Below, in pieces: positions 11,326 through 21,065 of a DNA stretch of 64,000 bases. A program made the translations under genes and the position numbers. Numbering within the stretch: position 1 is the stretch's first letter; every line of letters begins with the position of its first letter. Origin of the DNA: Phytophthora sp. 'mugwort' (taxonomy: Eukaryota > Oomycota > Peronosporomycetes > Peronosporales > Peronosporaceae); assembly GCA_033558025.1 (NCBI GenBank), contig JAUCEF010000008.1, positions 1,240,001 through 1,304,000 of the forward strand. Direction: 5' to 3'. Under the pieces are notes generated by a model. The model saw only the letters and a program-made list of their open reading frames with translations. It did not search any database and was not told where the DNA came from.

Positions 11326-11843
11326 ATGCCCCGTGACGAGGAAAACTACCGTGACATGGACGGCCAGCAACAGTTTGACCGTCGCCGCGCGGACGATCAG
11401 GCGCGGCAGGACGCCCTGCTGGACCAGATTCACGGCGGCGTCGTGGGCCTCAAGAACCAGGCGCACGCCATCAATGGCGAAGTCGTGGAGCAAAACATCA
11501 TGATCGATGACATCGGCAGCGTACGCCTGGATAGTGTTTTGTGTCGGCAGACGAAAGAAGCTAACGATATGATGGTGTGCTTGTTGCCTTTGCAGCGGAT
11601 GGACAATGCCACCCAGGACATTTCAAGGGAAGAACAGGCGGCGCGGGAAGTCAACGCCCGCAAGAAGAAGGCAAGTTTGTATACTCAAGTTCAACAGTGA
11701 TTGACTTTCGAGCTTAGGATGACTGACGCTTGGTTTCCTTTTACCTTTTACTTTTCTTTCGACAGGCGTGCAAGTTATACGGCGTGATCGCGTTGCTCGT
11801 GGTCATTCTGATCATTGTGTTCGTGATTCCATCACCAAAGTAA
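11326..11843 (+). CDS. Short Qc-type SNARE (Bet1/SYP-like), three exons, GC-AG second intron
   Basis: Exons are 11326-11520, 11596-11670 and 11766-11843, giving 115 residues. Residues ~25-85 form a SNARE motif with heptad hydrophobics and a central Gln in EVVEQNIMIDDIG, typical of Qc-SNAREs. The last ~22 residues (LYGVIALLVVILIIVFVIP) are a single C-terminal membrane anchor. The protein should act in membrane fusion in the secretory or endosomal system. It is short for syntaxin-8-like proteins and close to Bet1 in size. The first intron is GT-AG (75 nt). The second begins AG|GCAAGT and ends in CAG (95 nt), the standard form of GC-AG introns. Using the next GT instead would destroy the membrane anchor frame. 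The ATG at 11326 was chosen because residues encoded upstream in the open frame look non-coding. Confidence 0.85.
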
Positions 11844-12178
11844 GTGAGCGGGTGCACTTGACAGTTGCGACTTGTCGAGGCGGTGATCGAGATAACAATC
11901 GGAGCCTGGGGAGGGGGAAGGTCGGCGCTAGTTTTGCTGCCTCTACTTCTTCAATTCATTACCACACCTTCGCTTCCATCTTTCGGTTCGGATCGCGCGT
12001 CGACTATCAGCATATACCAGGTAGTTGCAGAGGCAATGTTTTTATCTGGGAATTGTACACATAATGCAGCGACTCCATTTAGCTTAAAGAAACTTACAGA
12101 AACTTCAGTAAATATTTCTTTGTTAAATTCACACAGATTGATAACCGTACAAACGACAAGTACTGTAGCTGCTTCCCT
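11844..12178. other. Intergenic between convergent genes
   Basis: The spacer between the stop codons of the SNARE gene and the convergent temptin-like gene. Nothing further is recognised. Confidence 0.5.
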
Positions 12179-12787
12179 CTACAATGCCACGGCAATAGCC
12201 ACCAGCGCTGCCAGGCCCATCACCACGCTGCTAATAGTCGTCATCGTGGTACCGGCAGCCAACACGGCGCTCTCTGACGAGTCGTCTTCGTCGTCATCAG
12301 GTGGCAAACCGCCCGTTGAGGGCCCGGCAGGGGCAACCGTGCCCACCACGTCGCCCACCGAGTCGCCGCTACCTGTAGAGTTCGTAGACGTGGAGGTACC
12401 GCTGCTGGTGCAGTCTGCCTTAAGCTCGCTGCTAGTGGGGGTCTTGGACGCGTCCGATGGGTCACTGACGCCGTCTATGACGAGGCCGGCCGTGTTGCTC
12501 GTCGTCCATGTGCAGCACGGGTCTCCGAGTTCCTGTCCATTGGTGTAGCCATCTCCGTCCGCGTCTTCCTGACATAATGCAGTGGTCCAGGCGTTGCTGG
12601 CCGTGGAAAACGCCTTGCCAAAGTCGCTGAGTCCCGTCTCGCCGGCCGCGTCCAGGTGACCGATGTTGGTGTTGCTGGGCACGTTGCCGCCATTCGGGAC
12701 CAGTTTCACGTACTTGGCGTAGCCCTGTACCGTTGAGGGGGTCACCACCATGGCTATAGCCAATGTCGCCACTACTGAGCGCACCAT
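12179..12787 (-). CDS. Secreted temptin-like protein with GPI-type tail
   Basis: A 202-residue protein starting MVRSVVATLAIAMVV, with a signal peptide ending near residue 22. Residues ~23-95 resemble the mollusc pheromone protein temptin: YVKLVPNGGNVP, then WTTALCQEDADGDGYTNGQE and LGDPCCTW. The DADGDGYTNGQE segment (75-86) has the Asp spacing of a calcium-binding loop, and the Cys residues probably form disulfides. Residues ~110-175 are a Ser/Thr/Gly linker with an acidic patch, and the C-terminus is hydrophobic (VVMGLAALVAIAVAL), as for GPI anchoring. Temptin-like domains occur in several secreted protist and oomycete proteins; the function here is unknown. The frame is open further upstream, but the leader begins at this Met. 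Confidence 0.8.
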   Translation of the reverse strand: MVRSVVATLAIAMVVTPSTVQGYAKYVKLVPNGGNVPSNTNIGHLDAAGETGLSDFGKAFSTASNAWTTALCQEDADGDGYTNGQELGDPCCTWTTSNTAGLVIDGVSDPSDASKTPTSSELKADCTSSGTSTSTNSTGSGDSVGDVVGTVAPAGPSTGGLPPDDDEDDSSESAVLAAGTTMTTISSVVMGLAALVAIAVAL

Positions 12788-13857
12788 TTGTCGCGGGCGT
12801 ATTGAGTTTGTAGGAAGTTCACTTATGCAATGCCGCGTCGGCCGTTCCCGACGGGAAGGCCACGTGTACATGGTGCTGCGCGACGCTTTTACTATGGGAT
12901 AAAACAGATGCTTTTAGATAATCGTCGGAATGACCCATGCAATAGTGAAACTGAGTCAAACCCGTTCCTGATCGGCCCCGGCTTTCAACAGACAGACAGA
13001 CAATTCGAGTTGCCATTTTCTGTTGGTGTTGCTTCGCTATTCTATTAAGATACATGTACAGTTGCTTTGCCAGGTTTCCTTCTATCTGCATCGACGCAGC
13101 GCGGTAAACTCCCGTCGAGCGTACAGTAAACTCCACGTACATCGCTCTGCTGACAGGATATCGAAATAGTTAAAAGCGATTGTAACAGTTGCTGTAAGTC
13201 ATTAAATGTGCACGAAGGTTAGTAAGTTGGTAATTCTGAGCGGCTTAATTCGGCTCGATAGAGGTGTGACCAATCTTCGTGCGGTCAGGTTGCAGTAGTT
13301 TGGTTATTTTCTTAAAAGTAAAAAACCTGTTCGGTGGATGTGAGTGAATATTTTGCCTAGGCGACATGTTCGTAAATGCGCTGTAAATCTCGGTGTCCTG
13401 CGAACTTGGATCATGCAACGAGTCCATGAAGCGATTTTTGTTGTCGTGCTCCCACAGGGTCAACAAGAATAAGTGGGTTAATGTTTAACTTAAACGCTAG
13501 TTACATGAGGCTTACGGATTTGTTTTAACTTGTTGCAATTGATTGCGAGGAGCAGGAATGATAGCCATCACAGGTGTTGCAGTGAATCTGCATCTCGACG
13601 AAATTGGGATCGCCATATCATCGAATCGCCTTACGCATTACCTTGAAGTATTTTAGTACCCCCATGTCCGTCCACGAAGTCAGGCATATCGTGCTGGAGT
13701 CAGTCGAATGCAGGTTAAATGAAAAGAAAGTTGTTAGCAGTTTCCACAAAGCTTACCCCCTAAAGATATAGTGCAAAAATGCATTATCAAGGTTGAGGGC
13801 GGTTTCATACGTATTGCTGAAGGAGAGTATTCGCTTGAGCAGCCTAACATAACTACG
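12788..13857. other. Intergenic, nothing recognised
   Basis: Short frames only, without recognised domains. The last few hundred bases are AT-rich. Confidence 0.5.
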
Positions 13858-14230
13858 ATGGTCCGCAGACTCGTGTTGGTGGTAAGCATGGTGCTTAACA
13901 TCACACCCTGGATGGTCCCCGTAACAAGTTCCCGCGTGCACGATCAACTTTCCGCCCGCCTGATGTCCAGCACGCAAGACTACAGCAACGACCATCGCCG
14001 TCCTCACGACGCCCAGTACGCCCCAACACCTAATTCCAACGACCGCGAGCAGCCGATTATTCTCGAGCAAGCAGTGGAGGTCCACGAATACGCCAGCCAC
14101 GGCGCCTGCACCCCCGAAAACTTTAATCTGAAACACCCCACACTTAGCACTGCACAGACAAAAGAATCCTCAGCACTGTTAAACACGTTGCCGGCTCTGC
14201 TCTTTCTGTCTATATCGTTCTCTCGTCCTC
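13858..14230 (+). CDS. Candidate small secreted protein (3' end unresolved)
   Basis: The ATG at 13858 opens MVRRLVLVVSMVLNITPWMV, a plausible signal peptide, followed by about 100 residues with GC-rich third positions and no known domain. There is no RXLR-EER or LFLAK motif. The frame remains open into the antisense of the bL27m gene (to 14637), so the true end or a splice site has not been found. The end given here is only where the neighbouring gene begins. It could be a chance frame. Confidence 0.3.
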
Positions 14231-14625
14231 TACGCGCTGCTCTGAGCAACCGCGCGTTGCACCTCGCGCGTGGACTTGACCGACACCTCCTGACGCTTCT
14301 TGGGCACGTTGTACCAGAACCGCACGAAGCCATCGCGTGTGGCGAAGATGGTGTGATCCTTGCCCAGCCCCACGCCCGTGCCCGGGTGGTACTTGGTGCC
14401 GCGCTGGCGGATGATGATGTTGCCGGAAAGCACGCTCTGGCCGCCGAACTTCTTGACGCCCAGACGCTTGGACTCCGAGTCACGCCCGTTCTTGGTGGAT
14501 CCGCCGGCCTTCTTGGAAGCCCAGCGGCGCGAGAGCGTGTACAAGCCCTCGGCCTTGGTCCCCACGCGCGCAGTCGTCGCGGCGCTGCATCCGAAGATGC
14601 GCGCCATGCCCATCGTCATTGCCAT
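14230..14625 (-). CDS. MRPL27: Mitochondrial ribosomal protein bL27m
   Basis: A 131-residue protein. After an N-terminal, Arg/Ala-rich leader ([20 protein letters not shown]), it contains the hallmark L27 blocks [41 protein letters not shown] and [19 protein letters not shown]. bL27 sits at the peptidyl-transferase centre of the large ribosomal subunit. The leader and the nuclear context indicate the mitochondrial form. The Met at 14625 was preferred over an upstream in-frame Met because the leader begins there and the upstream residues are not targeting-like. Its start faces the SelK-like gene at 14810, implying a shared 184-bp divergent promoter. Confidence 0.93.
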   Translation of the reverse strand: MAMTMGMARIFGCSAATTARVGTKAEGLYTLSRRWASKKAGGSTKNGRDSESKRLGVKKFGGQSVLSGNIIIRQRGTKYHPGTGVGLGKDHTIFATRDGFVRFWYNVPKKRQEVSVKSTREVQRAVAQSSA

Positions 14626-14809
14626 CCTTGTCTGTAGGGTGGGTTCCTCGTGTTTTGGCCACACAAAGGCGCGGATCACAAGGAGTGATGGTCATGTCGC
14701 TGAAGGTACCAAATCAACGATCACATGGTACATATTATGGTACAGACAAATTTGCCGAAGCGTCAGGTCTCCATCGTGAAAAGCGATAGCACATTGCGAG
14801 CACCAAACG
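14626..14809. promoter_or_regulatory. Divergent promoter region between bL27m and SelK-like genes
   Basis: The two start codons are 184 bp apart and face away from each other. On the minus strand a TCACTCC core near 14680 resembles the 5' half of the oomycete initiator. No good initiator is visible on the plus side. Confidence 0.4.
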
Positions 14810-15342
14810 ATGACGTACGTGACTGGAGGCGATGTGGTGGCCAAGCGCTCGCCGTGGCGTCTGTCCATCGTGACGGACATGTTCTGGGGTGCCATCAACT
14901 TCGTGGGACTCTTGTACGTACCTGCGGAGTGCGTTCTTAATGTTTATCTGACGACTTCTGCTTTGTATGTTGCATTTTGGACAGCGTGACGTCGCTCTTC
15001 TCGGTGGGTTGGTGTGTGTGTGTTTTATGGGCGTTGACGCTGCAGAATTGGATGCTGACTGCTCTTGCGTTGCAATATTCAGGACCCCTCGACTGCTTCG
15101 CGTCCCAACAGCAACATCGGGCAAGGATCGACATCGAACCGCGGCTTGGGCGGCAACGGACGCGGAGGTCCGCGTCGAATGGGAGGAGTGAACCACCGCG
15201 GCACCATTAACATGCCAAGTACGTACGGTATTAAAAGGAGGATATCGGTCCAAGTGAAGCTATTGCTGAGGTGCTGACATTTTTTCATAAATGATATGCT
15301 GCTTTTGCAGTGGGTGGAGGCTGCTGTGGCTCAACCACTTGA
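14810..15342 (+). CDS. SELENOK: Selenoprotein K-like ER membrane protein, Cys form, four exons
   Basis: Exons are 14810-14913, 14985-15003 (only 19 nt), 15083-15218 and 15311-15342; all introns are GT-AG and the joins keep frame, giving 96 residues. The N-terminus reads MTYVTGGDVV then SPWRLSIVTDMFWGAINFVG, the single membrane segment of selenoprotein K/SelS-group proteins. The C-terminal half is Gly/Asn/Arg-rich with GGPRRMGGVNHRG and ends MGGGCCGSTT. In animal SelK the corresponding end is a PRRMGRI-type motif followed by GG-U-GR, so one of the two Cys here occupies the selenocysteine position. SelK takes part in ER-associated degradation and protein palmitoylation complexes. No Sec codon is needed to read the gene. 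Short exons make it easy to miss. Confidence 0.88.
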
Positions 15343-15561
15343 AGCAAGGTGTCGCTTGTGGCCTACATCTCGAGATCGAGATCTTGATCCTGTCGTATAA
15401 CAATCATGCAGCAGTGTGAGGATAAAGAGGAAGATGCTCGTACATTGGGTCGACATGCAGCATATATTATGTGATCTCTCTATGAAGAGCGAAGCAGTCC
15501 ACTTTATCTACTGCATCAGCGTTCCGCTTCACCTCTCATCATGCATCTGGCTACTACCAGA
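15343..15561. other. Spacer between convergent SelK-like and RRS1 genes
   Basis: Short 3' spacer. No further feature is recognised. Confidence 0.4.
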
Positions 15562-16533
15562 TTACTTCATTCGCCGCTTCTTGGTAGCGCCCTTGGTGAA
15601 GTTTTTCAGCTTCTTGCCCTTCTTCTTGCGCTTGCCGCCCTCAGCGTCCTCCTCATCGTCAAAGGTTTTGCCCTTGCTCTTGCCGGCGTTCTCCTCGCGT
15701 CCCAGTACACGCTTCAGCGCGTTCATGCTACGCTCCTTCTCGGTTGTCTCAGCACCAGTGGTCGGCAAAAAGTGGTTGCGCTTGCCCTTCACCTTGCGCT
15801 CGGACTCGCCCTCGCGCATCTTGTCGAACTTGCCCATGGAAGCTGTAGAGAACTGCACCTTCTCCAAAGTCTTGTTGGTGCCCTCCTTACCACGCTGTTT
15901 CGCCTTGGTATCATCAGTGTTCATAAGCTCCACAGGGATACCGGTCGGCGTGCGACCAGCAATGCCCGCGAGCTGCTTACCGCGCCCCTGCTTAAAGTTG
16001 TTGGCTTGTGCGCGTAGGTTCTGGTCGACACGAGCACGTTTCTCCTGCTTGCGCTGGGTCCAGGGGTCCTCTGTGTCTCCTTCCTTGACCTCTACGGCCC
16101 AGTCCTTCATGTCGTCACCCGCACGCTGGTAGCCCCACGAGTGGCTCCACTCTCCAGAGGCCTCGTCGAAGACCTTGCGGGTCTTCTTGCGTTTATCGAT
16201 ACCCTTCTCCTTGGCGAATTTCTCCCACTTAGTCTCCACCTTCGGCTTGGGCAGCGGCTTCTCGCGCGGGATCACCGTCTCGGGCGCGGGCAGATGCGCC
16301 AAAGGCCCCATATCCGACATTTCGCGCGGCAGCTCGAAGATGCGGTTGATCAGCAGCTGCACATTCTCACGGGCATGGAGAGCCAGCTCCTTCTCGTTCT
16401 GGTACGCGAAAGGATGCGTATCGAACGCCGCCAGGTTGCCCAGGTCGTACGTCAGGTCGTCCTCCTTCCGTACATCGCTGGTGCTTCCCTCAGCGTAAGC
16501 GGCAGGCGCGATCTCCGACGCCTTAACCACCAT
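15562..16533 (-). CDS. RRS1: Ribosome biogenesis regulatory protein Rrs1
   Basis: A 323-residue, intronless protein starting MVVKASEIAPAAYAEG. The N-terminal domain has the family pattern YDLGNLAAFDTHPF and LARENVQLLINRIFELP-like residues, then LPAPETVIPREKPLPKPK and TKWEKFAKEKGI, which are the most conserved Rrs1 blocks. The C-terminal third is a long Lys/Arg-rich, acidic-patched tail (GGKRKKKGKKLKNFTKGA), fitting nucleolar localisation. Rrs1 works with Rpf2 to load the 5S RNP into pre-60S ribosomes. An open frame extends upstream, but the conserved region begins right after this Met. A TCATTC-AATT sequence just upstream (near 16555-16570) resembles the initiator. Confidence 0.93.
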   Translation of the reverse strand: MVVKASEIAPAAYAEGSTSDVRKEDDLTYDLGNLAAFDTHPFAYQNEKELALHARENVQLLINRIFELPREMSDMGPLAHLPAPETVIPREKPLPKPKVETKWEKFAKEKGIDKRKKTRKVFDEASGEWSHSWGYQRAGDDMKDWAVEVKEGDTEDPWTQRKQEKRARVDQNLRAQANNFKQGRGKQLAGIAGRTPTGIPVELMNTDDTKAKQRGKEGTNKTLEKVQFSTASMGKFDKMREGESERKVKGKRNHFLPTTGAETTEKERSMNALKRVLGREENAGKSKGKTFDDEEDAEGGKRKKKGKKLKNFTKGATKKRRMK

Positions 16534-18651
16534 TTTGACGTACTGGCCCAAGTGATCAATTGAATGACTGGGTGGAGCACAACAGGCAGAGCTGGTGGTT
16601 TGGTTGGTGCGGGCTTTTCGACCAATAGGATAAGCATAAGAGATGGATTGGTAAAAATTAAGATATAGGTTCATCCAATGGAAGTGAAGTTGAAGAGACG
16701 AAGCTGATACATATCGCCCACAAAGTCTCTGCGCTTGAAGAGCATCATTAGCATGCATTTTAGGCAGACGTGAACTGCCACCGGGGTGTCGTTTTATGAG
16801 ATGCTCTGGTCCGCTGCGGCAGAAACTGCTGCGGTTAAAGCACCTCTTACGGCACTGGAGGCACAAATTTGTTTGCATTTCGCTTTTTGGCGCCGGTTCG
16901 GTCCAACCAACTCGCCGCCAATATGTCTAGCGATACGGCATTAGAAGCGTCGAGACGACTCACTTGAGCCATCGACGCGATGGATTGGCTTCAGTAGTAG
17001 AGTAGTCGTACGTCTGGCTCTTCCTGAGGCGTGCGGCGGGCATCTCCACCATTTTAATTGTAAAGGGTACTCTCAAAAGTTCAGTCTGAACACCAGTGGT
17101 ATCTTGTGAACCCATGCACAGAAAGCACTTATAATGTCGTGTATGCAGCCTCGCTCGCTGAGTTCCTGGCCACCTCATCCGTTATATGCCATTGACTTGA
17201 GGTTTGTTGGTCGCCGTCCATCGGACAGTTATTCTGTGAGGCCGAGGATTTTAAATCATATCTATGTGACCAATTGTTTGTATATTTCGGCGGAACAAAG
17301 CTCCTCTTCTTTCCACGAGGAGTGGCGCCACCTGTCGGAGGAATGGTATTTCCTTTATCAGACTACCATCCAATTTCCCTGTTGGGATCACACGGTAGCC
17401 GATCTCCATACAGATCTTCAACTTGTTCCGGCATTTGAGAGAATAGCAATAATAGAACGAAGACGCGCGCATACCAAAATTCAACGCACTCGACAATTGT
17501 TGGGTGTTAGTCTCTTAGCGAAACAACCAAGAGAAGCACCATGCCCTGTGGTGAGTCACGTACAACGGATCAATTTTCGACACTGGCGTTCTAACCTGGC
17601 TTAGGAAAATCCAGACATCTTGTAAACCGCAAAGTTGAATAGACAGGGTGATCATCTCGCACTCTTCAACTTGAACGAGCACATTGGCAACATGCTTTTG
17701 TAGCTCTCTGGAAAGGTCACCGTTGTTCTTTTGTGATTAAGTATAATAGCGTCCGGTTTTGGAGTCGTCCGCATCGTCGGCCAACCGGAACAAATTGACT
17801 CGGGTAGCATGCGTTGCACGACTCGGCGTAGTTTTATTCAGTCAACTACGACGTAGCTGGAAATACCAACAATTTATTATGGTATGAATGTTGACTGAGA
17901 TTACCTTCACGTACGCAGTACATGTACCGTGAAATTAATCCGTTGAGGCTGTCCACCCCCTCATTCTTCGGGTATTCCCAGTATACATGTAAGCCTTCCC
18001 ATACTGTGCTGTCAGCATGACTGCTTCGTAAGTGCAGCATTTCAACATTTTGAGAACATTAATACAACCAAAAAAACTGTGAGTCATACCATGTTAAATA
18101 CAAAGACATACACATTGGTACACATGAAAATTTTCAAATGGTTTTGGGGCCCGGGAATACGTGCCTGCACACATCTCGTTATAACGTTCTCGTTGCCGTG
18201 AGCTTATCCAGTACCATGGTATTTCACAATCGCGGAGCAAAATGCGACTCACAACGAGAGGGGTTTGCGGATTACAATTCCACCTTCTGTACAAGCCTGT
18301 CCGTAATAGGGACAGGCCCTATCAGCGCTGATCTCACTCAAGACCCAACCAAAGTGTTCGAGATACAGTTGAAGGCGAGTCAGAGACGCCCCAAGCGCAA
18401 GCCACGATACGTCGTTCCAAGTGTCCAGCTCTCCAGGCAGCCGAGTCGAGCCCAGTTCGGGGTCTAGTTCTAGCTCGACGAAAAGGTCTCTAACGTGGTG
18501 GGAGTGGCCGTCCCAGGACTCCTGGTACTTTGTAACTCCTTCCTGTAGGGCACAGTAGCAGTAACACATCGCCCAACACTCGGGATCACTGGCATTAGGT
18601 GGTTGTCATATCCGCGACCCAGATTTACTGAATTGGGTGTCTACAGTTGCC
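16534..18651. other. Gene-poor stretch with unassigned frames
   Basis: Two longer frames were examined: plus 17134-17604, and minus 18249-18569 with DTWNDVSWLALGASLTRLQL. Neither has a recognised domain, initiator or splice partner. The second looks somewhat coding and could be a gene fragment. The rest is AT-rich and empty. Confidence 0.35.
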
Positions 18652-19002
18652 CTAATTCTGGTGCGAGACGCTCGTAAAGTGCGCCGACTTCATCCTGTCT
18701 AGCATCTTAAGATCGCGCTCGCCCTTGCGCAGCATATACTCAATTACGACAAAGTCCTTGCGATCTACGGTTGCCACCTGCCCGAGGGACAAAAAAATAC
18801 ATAACGCGTCATTTATATTCAAAAAATGGTCAGAACTCGACCAAGAAAGCAGCGACAAGCGCACCGGACGTACGTCTTCGCGGAAGCGTTCACGCACGTA
18901 GCGTAGCGTGTTCTGATCCTTGCGGGTGGCAGCCTGTAGCGCTTTCTTGTACAGCGTCAGCACCTGCAGCTGCAACCCAGAGTGCACCTTAGCCGGCGGC
19001 AT
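18652..19002 (-). CDS. SDHAF1: Succinate dehydrogenase assembly factor 1 (LYR-motif protein), two exons
   Basis: Exon 1 is 19002-18874 and exon 2 is 18777-18652. The 96-nt intron starts GTACGT and ends GGGCAG, giving an 84-residue protein. The N-terminus reads MPPAKVHSGLQLQVLTLYKK, with LYK at the LYR position, then RKDQNTLRYVRERFREDV. After the splice it continues VDRKDFVVIEYMLRKGERDL, the signature of SDHAF1, which delivers iron-sulfur clusters to the SDHB subunit in the mitochondrial matrix. The length fits the yeast-type short forms. Unspliced reading inserts 32 unrelated residues in the middle of the conserved domain, so the intron is well supported. Confidence 0.9.
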   Translation of the reverse strand: MPPAKVHSGLQLQVLTLYKKALQAATRKDQNTLRYVRERFREDVRPVRLSLLSWSSSDHFLNINDALCIFLSLGQVATVDRKDFVVIEYMLRKGERDLKMLDRMKSAHFTSVSHQN

Positions 19003-19142
19003 GCCAAAAACGAACCGAAATGTGATGTGGTGGACCAAAAAAGGTTACTGTATCGGTACTTATTGTAGGATACCGGTACTAGTAGCCCGGGAACCAAACC
19101 TTCCCACGACAGTCAATGAAGCTGAGCCAAATAGTGTCACAA

Positions 19143-21065
19143 TGCAGTATTGTCCAATTTCCGTTACCATATTTGTCGGATCGAATGATACATTCGGCTC
19201 AACTGATACATCGGATACATAAGGGTGACACCCCTTCTGATGGACATCAAAACCTCCAACAATTTAAAGTAAAAAGAGCTATTATGACGTTACTCGTGGA
19301 CAACAGCATCTTGCGGAGGCGGTAGCAAATGCGTTCTGAATCTGCCGCTCGCATCGCGAGGGCCCACTGGGATATGGTTTGCCTTTCTAAAGCCGCTAAT
19401 AATGGACTTACTGTCCACCTGTTCCCAAGCCTTACCGATAATATGAGATAGAAGTAAACATCGCTCGCTCGCGTTTGTAGAGAAGTCGTGGTCCCTGCGC
19501 CATTCGAGATACAGATCCCTGAGCATATTCGGCGTTAGTAGTTAAGACAAGTCGAACAGCAAAGATGAGCGGAACGTACTGTATCTTGCTCTTGAAGAAG
19601 TGCATTACACTCACGTCCATAGGCTGACTGAGCCCGGTAAAAATTCCCGGAGGGATATACTACACCTTCGTGCAGCAGGTCTCCTCATGGTCTGCTTTAC
19701 GCTCTCCATCTTATAGACTCGCAGACTGTCCAGCATATTAACATACAGCACCCTTCAACTGATGGTGTCCATATCTAATAAAGCCATAACATCACACTAG
19801 TTGTAAGTAAAACATTAAATTAATAAAACATTTGTGAAACAGCAATACAAACCTCCTCAATCCATTTCATCATTGTAGCGTGGTCACACCACGCCTTTTG
19901 TTTGGTGGTATGAACAACGCTGGGGTGGCCCCAGTTGGGGTTGGACACCTCCGTGTACGCGTCTGCCCCTGGGACACCGGAGAATACCACAAACGCGGGC
20001 AGTTTTTTTCCCAACGCAGACGCGCAGAGAAACACACTACAGCGAGCACCACTGTCTCCCATCCCATGCACGACATTAACGTTCTTGGCGTCACGAACGT
20101 CGATAGTCAAGCGCCCAGGATTGTCGATACAAACACCTGTTTGGTCCATGTTGAGACCGTCGTACCGCATTGTTTCTGTGTAACACGGCGGAAAGAACCC
20201 GTCCTCCTCAACTTTAACATTTATCGTTCTTGAGAAGACGTCAGCAATTTCCTATTTCATACCAATAATCAAATTCAAATCAGCCAAAAAAAATTAATAT
20301 AGTCAGCCAGTAAGAAGAAGAAAAATTGAAGCAAAAATGCACCTGCATGTCAGCTCTACGCTTGGTTCCGTTGTGCGTGATGCGGCGGACCACCAGCTTG
20401 TTCCGCTTTAAAAAGCGAACTGTCCAGGACAGGAGGGCACAACGAGTTCTTGATGCAGAGAACGCTGCATCAAACTTGCCAATCATCAGCATGAAACACT
20501 TCATTGTGACGCATAGGCTTTTTGTCTGCCGCATCAAAAGGATCCATTCGAGTAAACTACAGAGACATTACATTAAACAAAATTAATACGTCGAGATAGC
20601 ATTCGCATAGCATTATACAACATGTATTACCGTACTTCCAGCTCAGGATAGAGGATGTAACGGGAGTTGTTAGGCTCCGACAACTTAAAATACTTGTTAG
20701 GTGCTTTTGAGGCAGCTTCTTTTAGTTCAGCTGCGTCCTTGCGCCACCTGTACATAGTAGCACGGGTGACGTGAAAGGTGGCGGCAGCTTCCAACGGAGA
20801 GCTAAACCAAAACGCACCCTACAATGCCAGGTTAATTTCTGTAAACAAAAGACAATGACAGGGCGACATTTGTACCTTATACTTCTTCTTCTTTTTGTTC
20901 TTCGGCCTGCGCGACATGCTGGACGTGTCGATGTGCGGGACGGGTGCCATTGGCGCGGAAAGCGCTTCTCACGAAAAAAACTAATGAGGTTTTATTTGGA
21001 CTTGGTTTCAGCCAGTAATTTTGTCTCACTCGATCCGACAAATACGGTAAAGGTAGGGTAATGTA
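19143..21065 (-). mobile_element. Degenerate pogo-like DNA transposon with inverted termini
   Basis: Near-terminal inverted repeats: 19165-19184 (TACCATATTTGTCGGATCGA) and 21030-21049, whose reverse complement differs by one base. Similarity continues outward for about 20 bases with gaps. Between them the minus strand encodes, in order, TMYRWRKDAAELKEAASKAP (about 20750-20690), WTVRFLKRNKLVVRRITHNG (about 20430-20370), MRYDGLNMDQTGV with ARCSVFLCASALGKKLPAF (20170-19990), IFTGLSQPMDVSVMHFFKSK (about 19645-19590) and a tail near 19400. That is the helix-turn-helix, DDE catalytic and C-terminal order of pogo/Tc5-type transposases. The pieces lie in different frames with stops, so no intact enzyme exists. 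Exact ends and a TA duplication are not certain. Confidence 0.75.

Noticed and set aside
15416..16132. 238-residue Ser/Leu-rich plus-strand frame
   Set aside because: Antisense to the Lys-rich tail of Rrs1.
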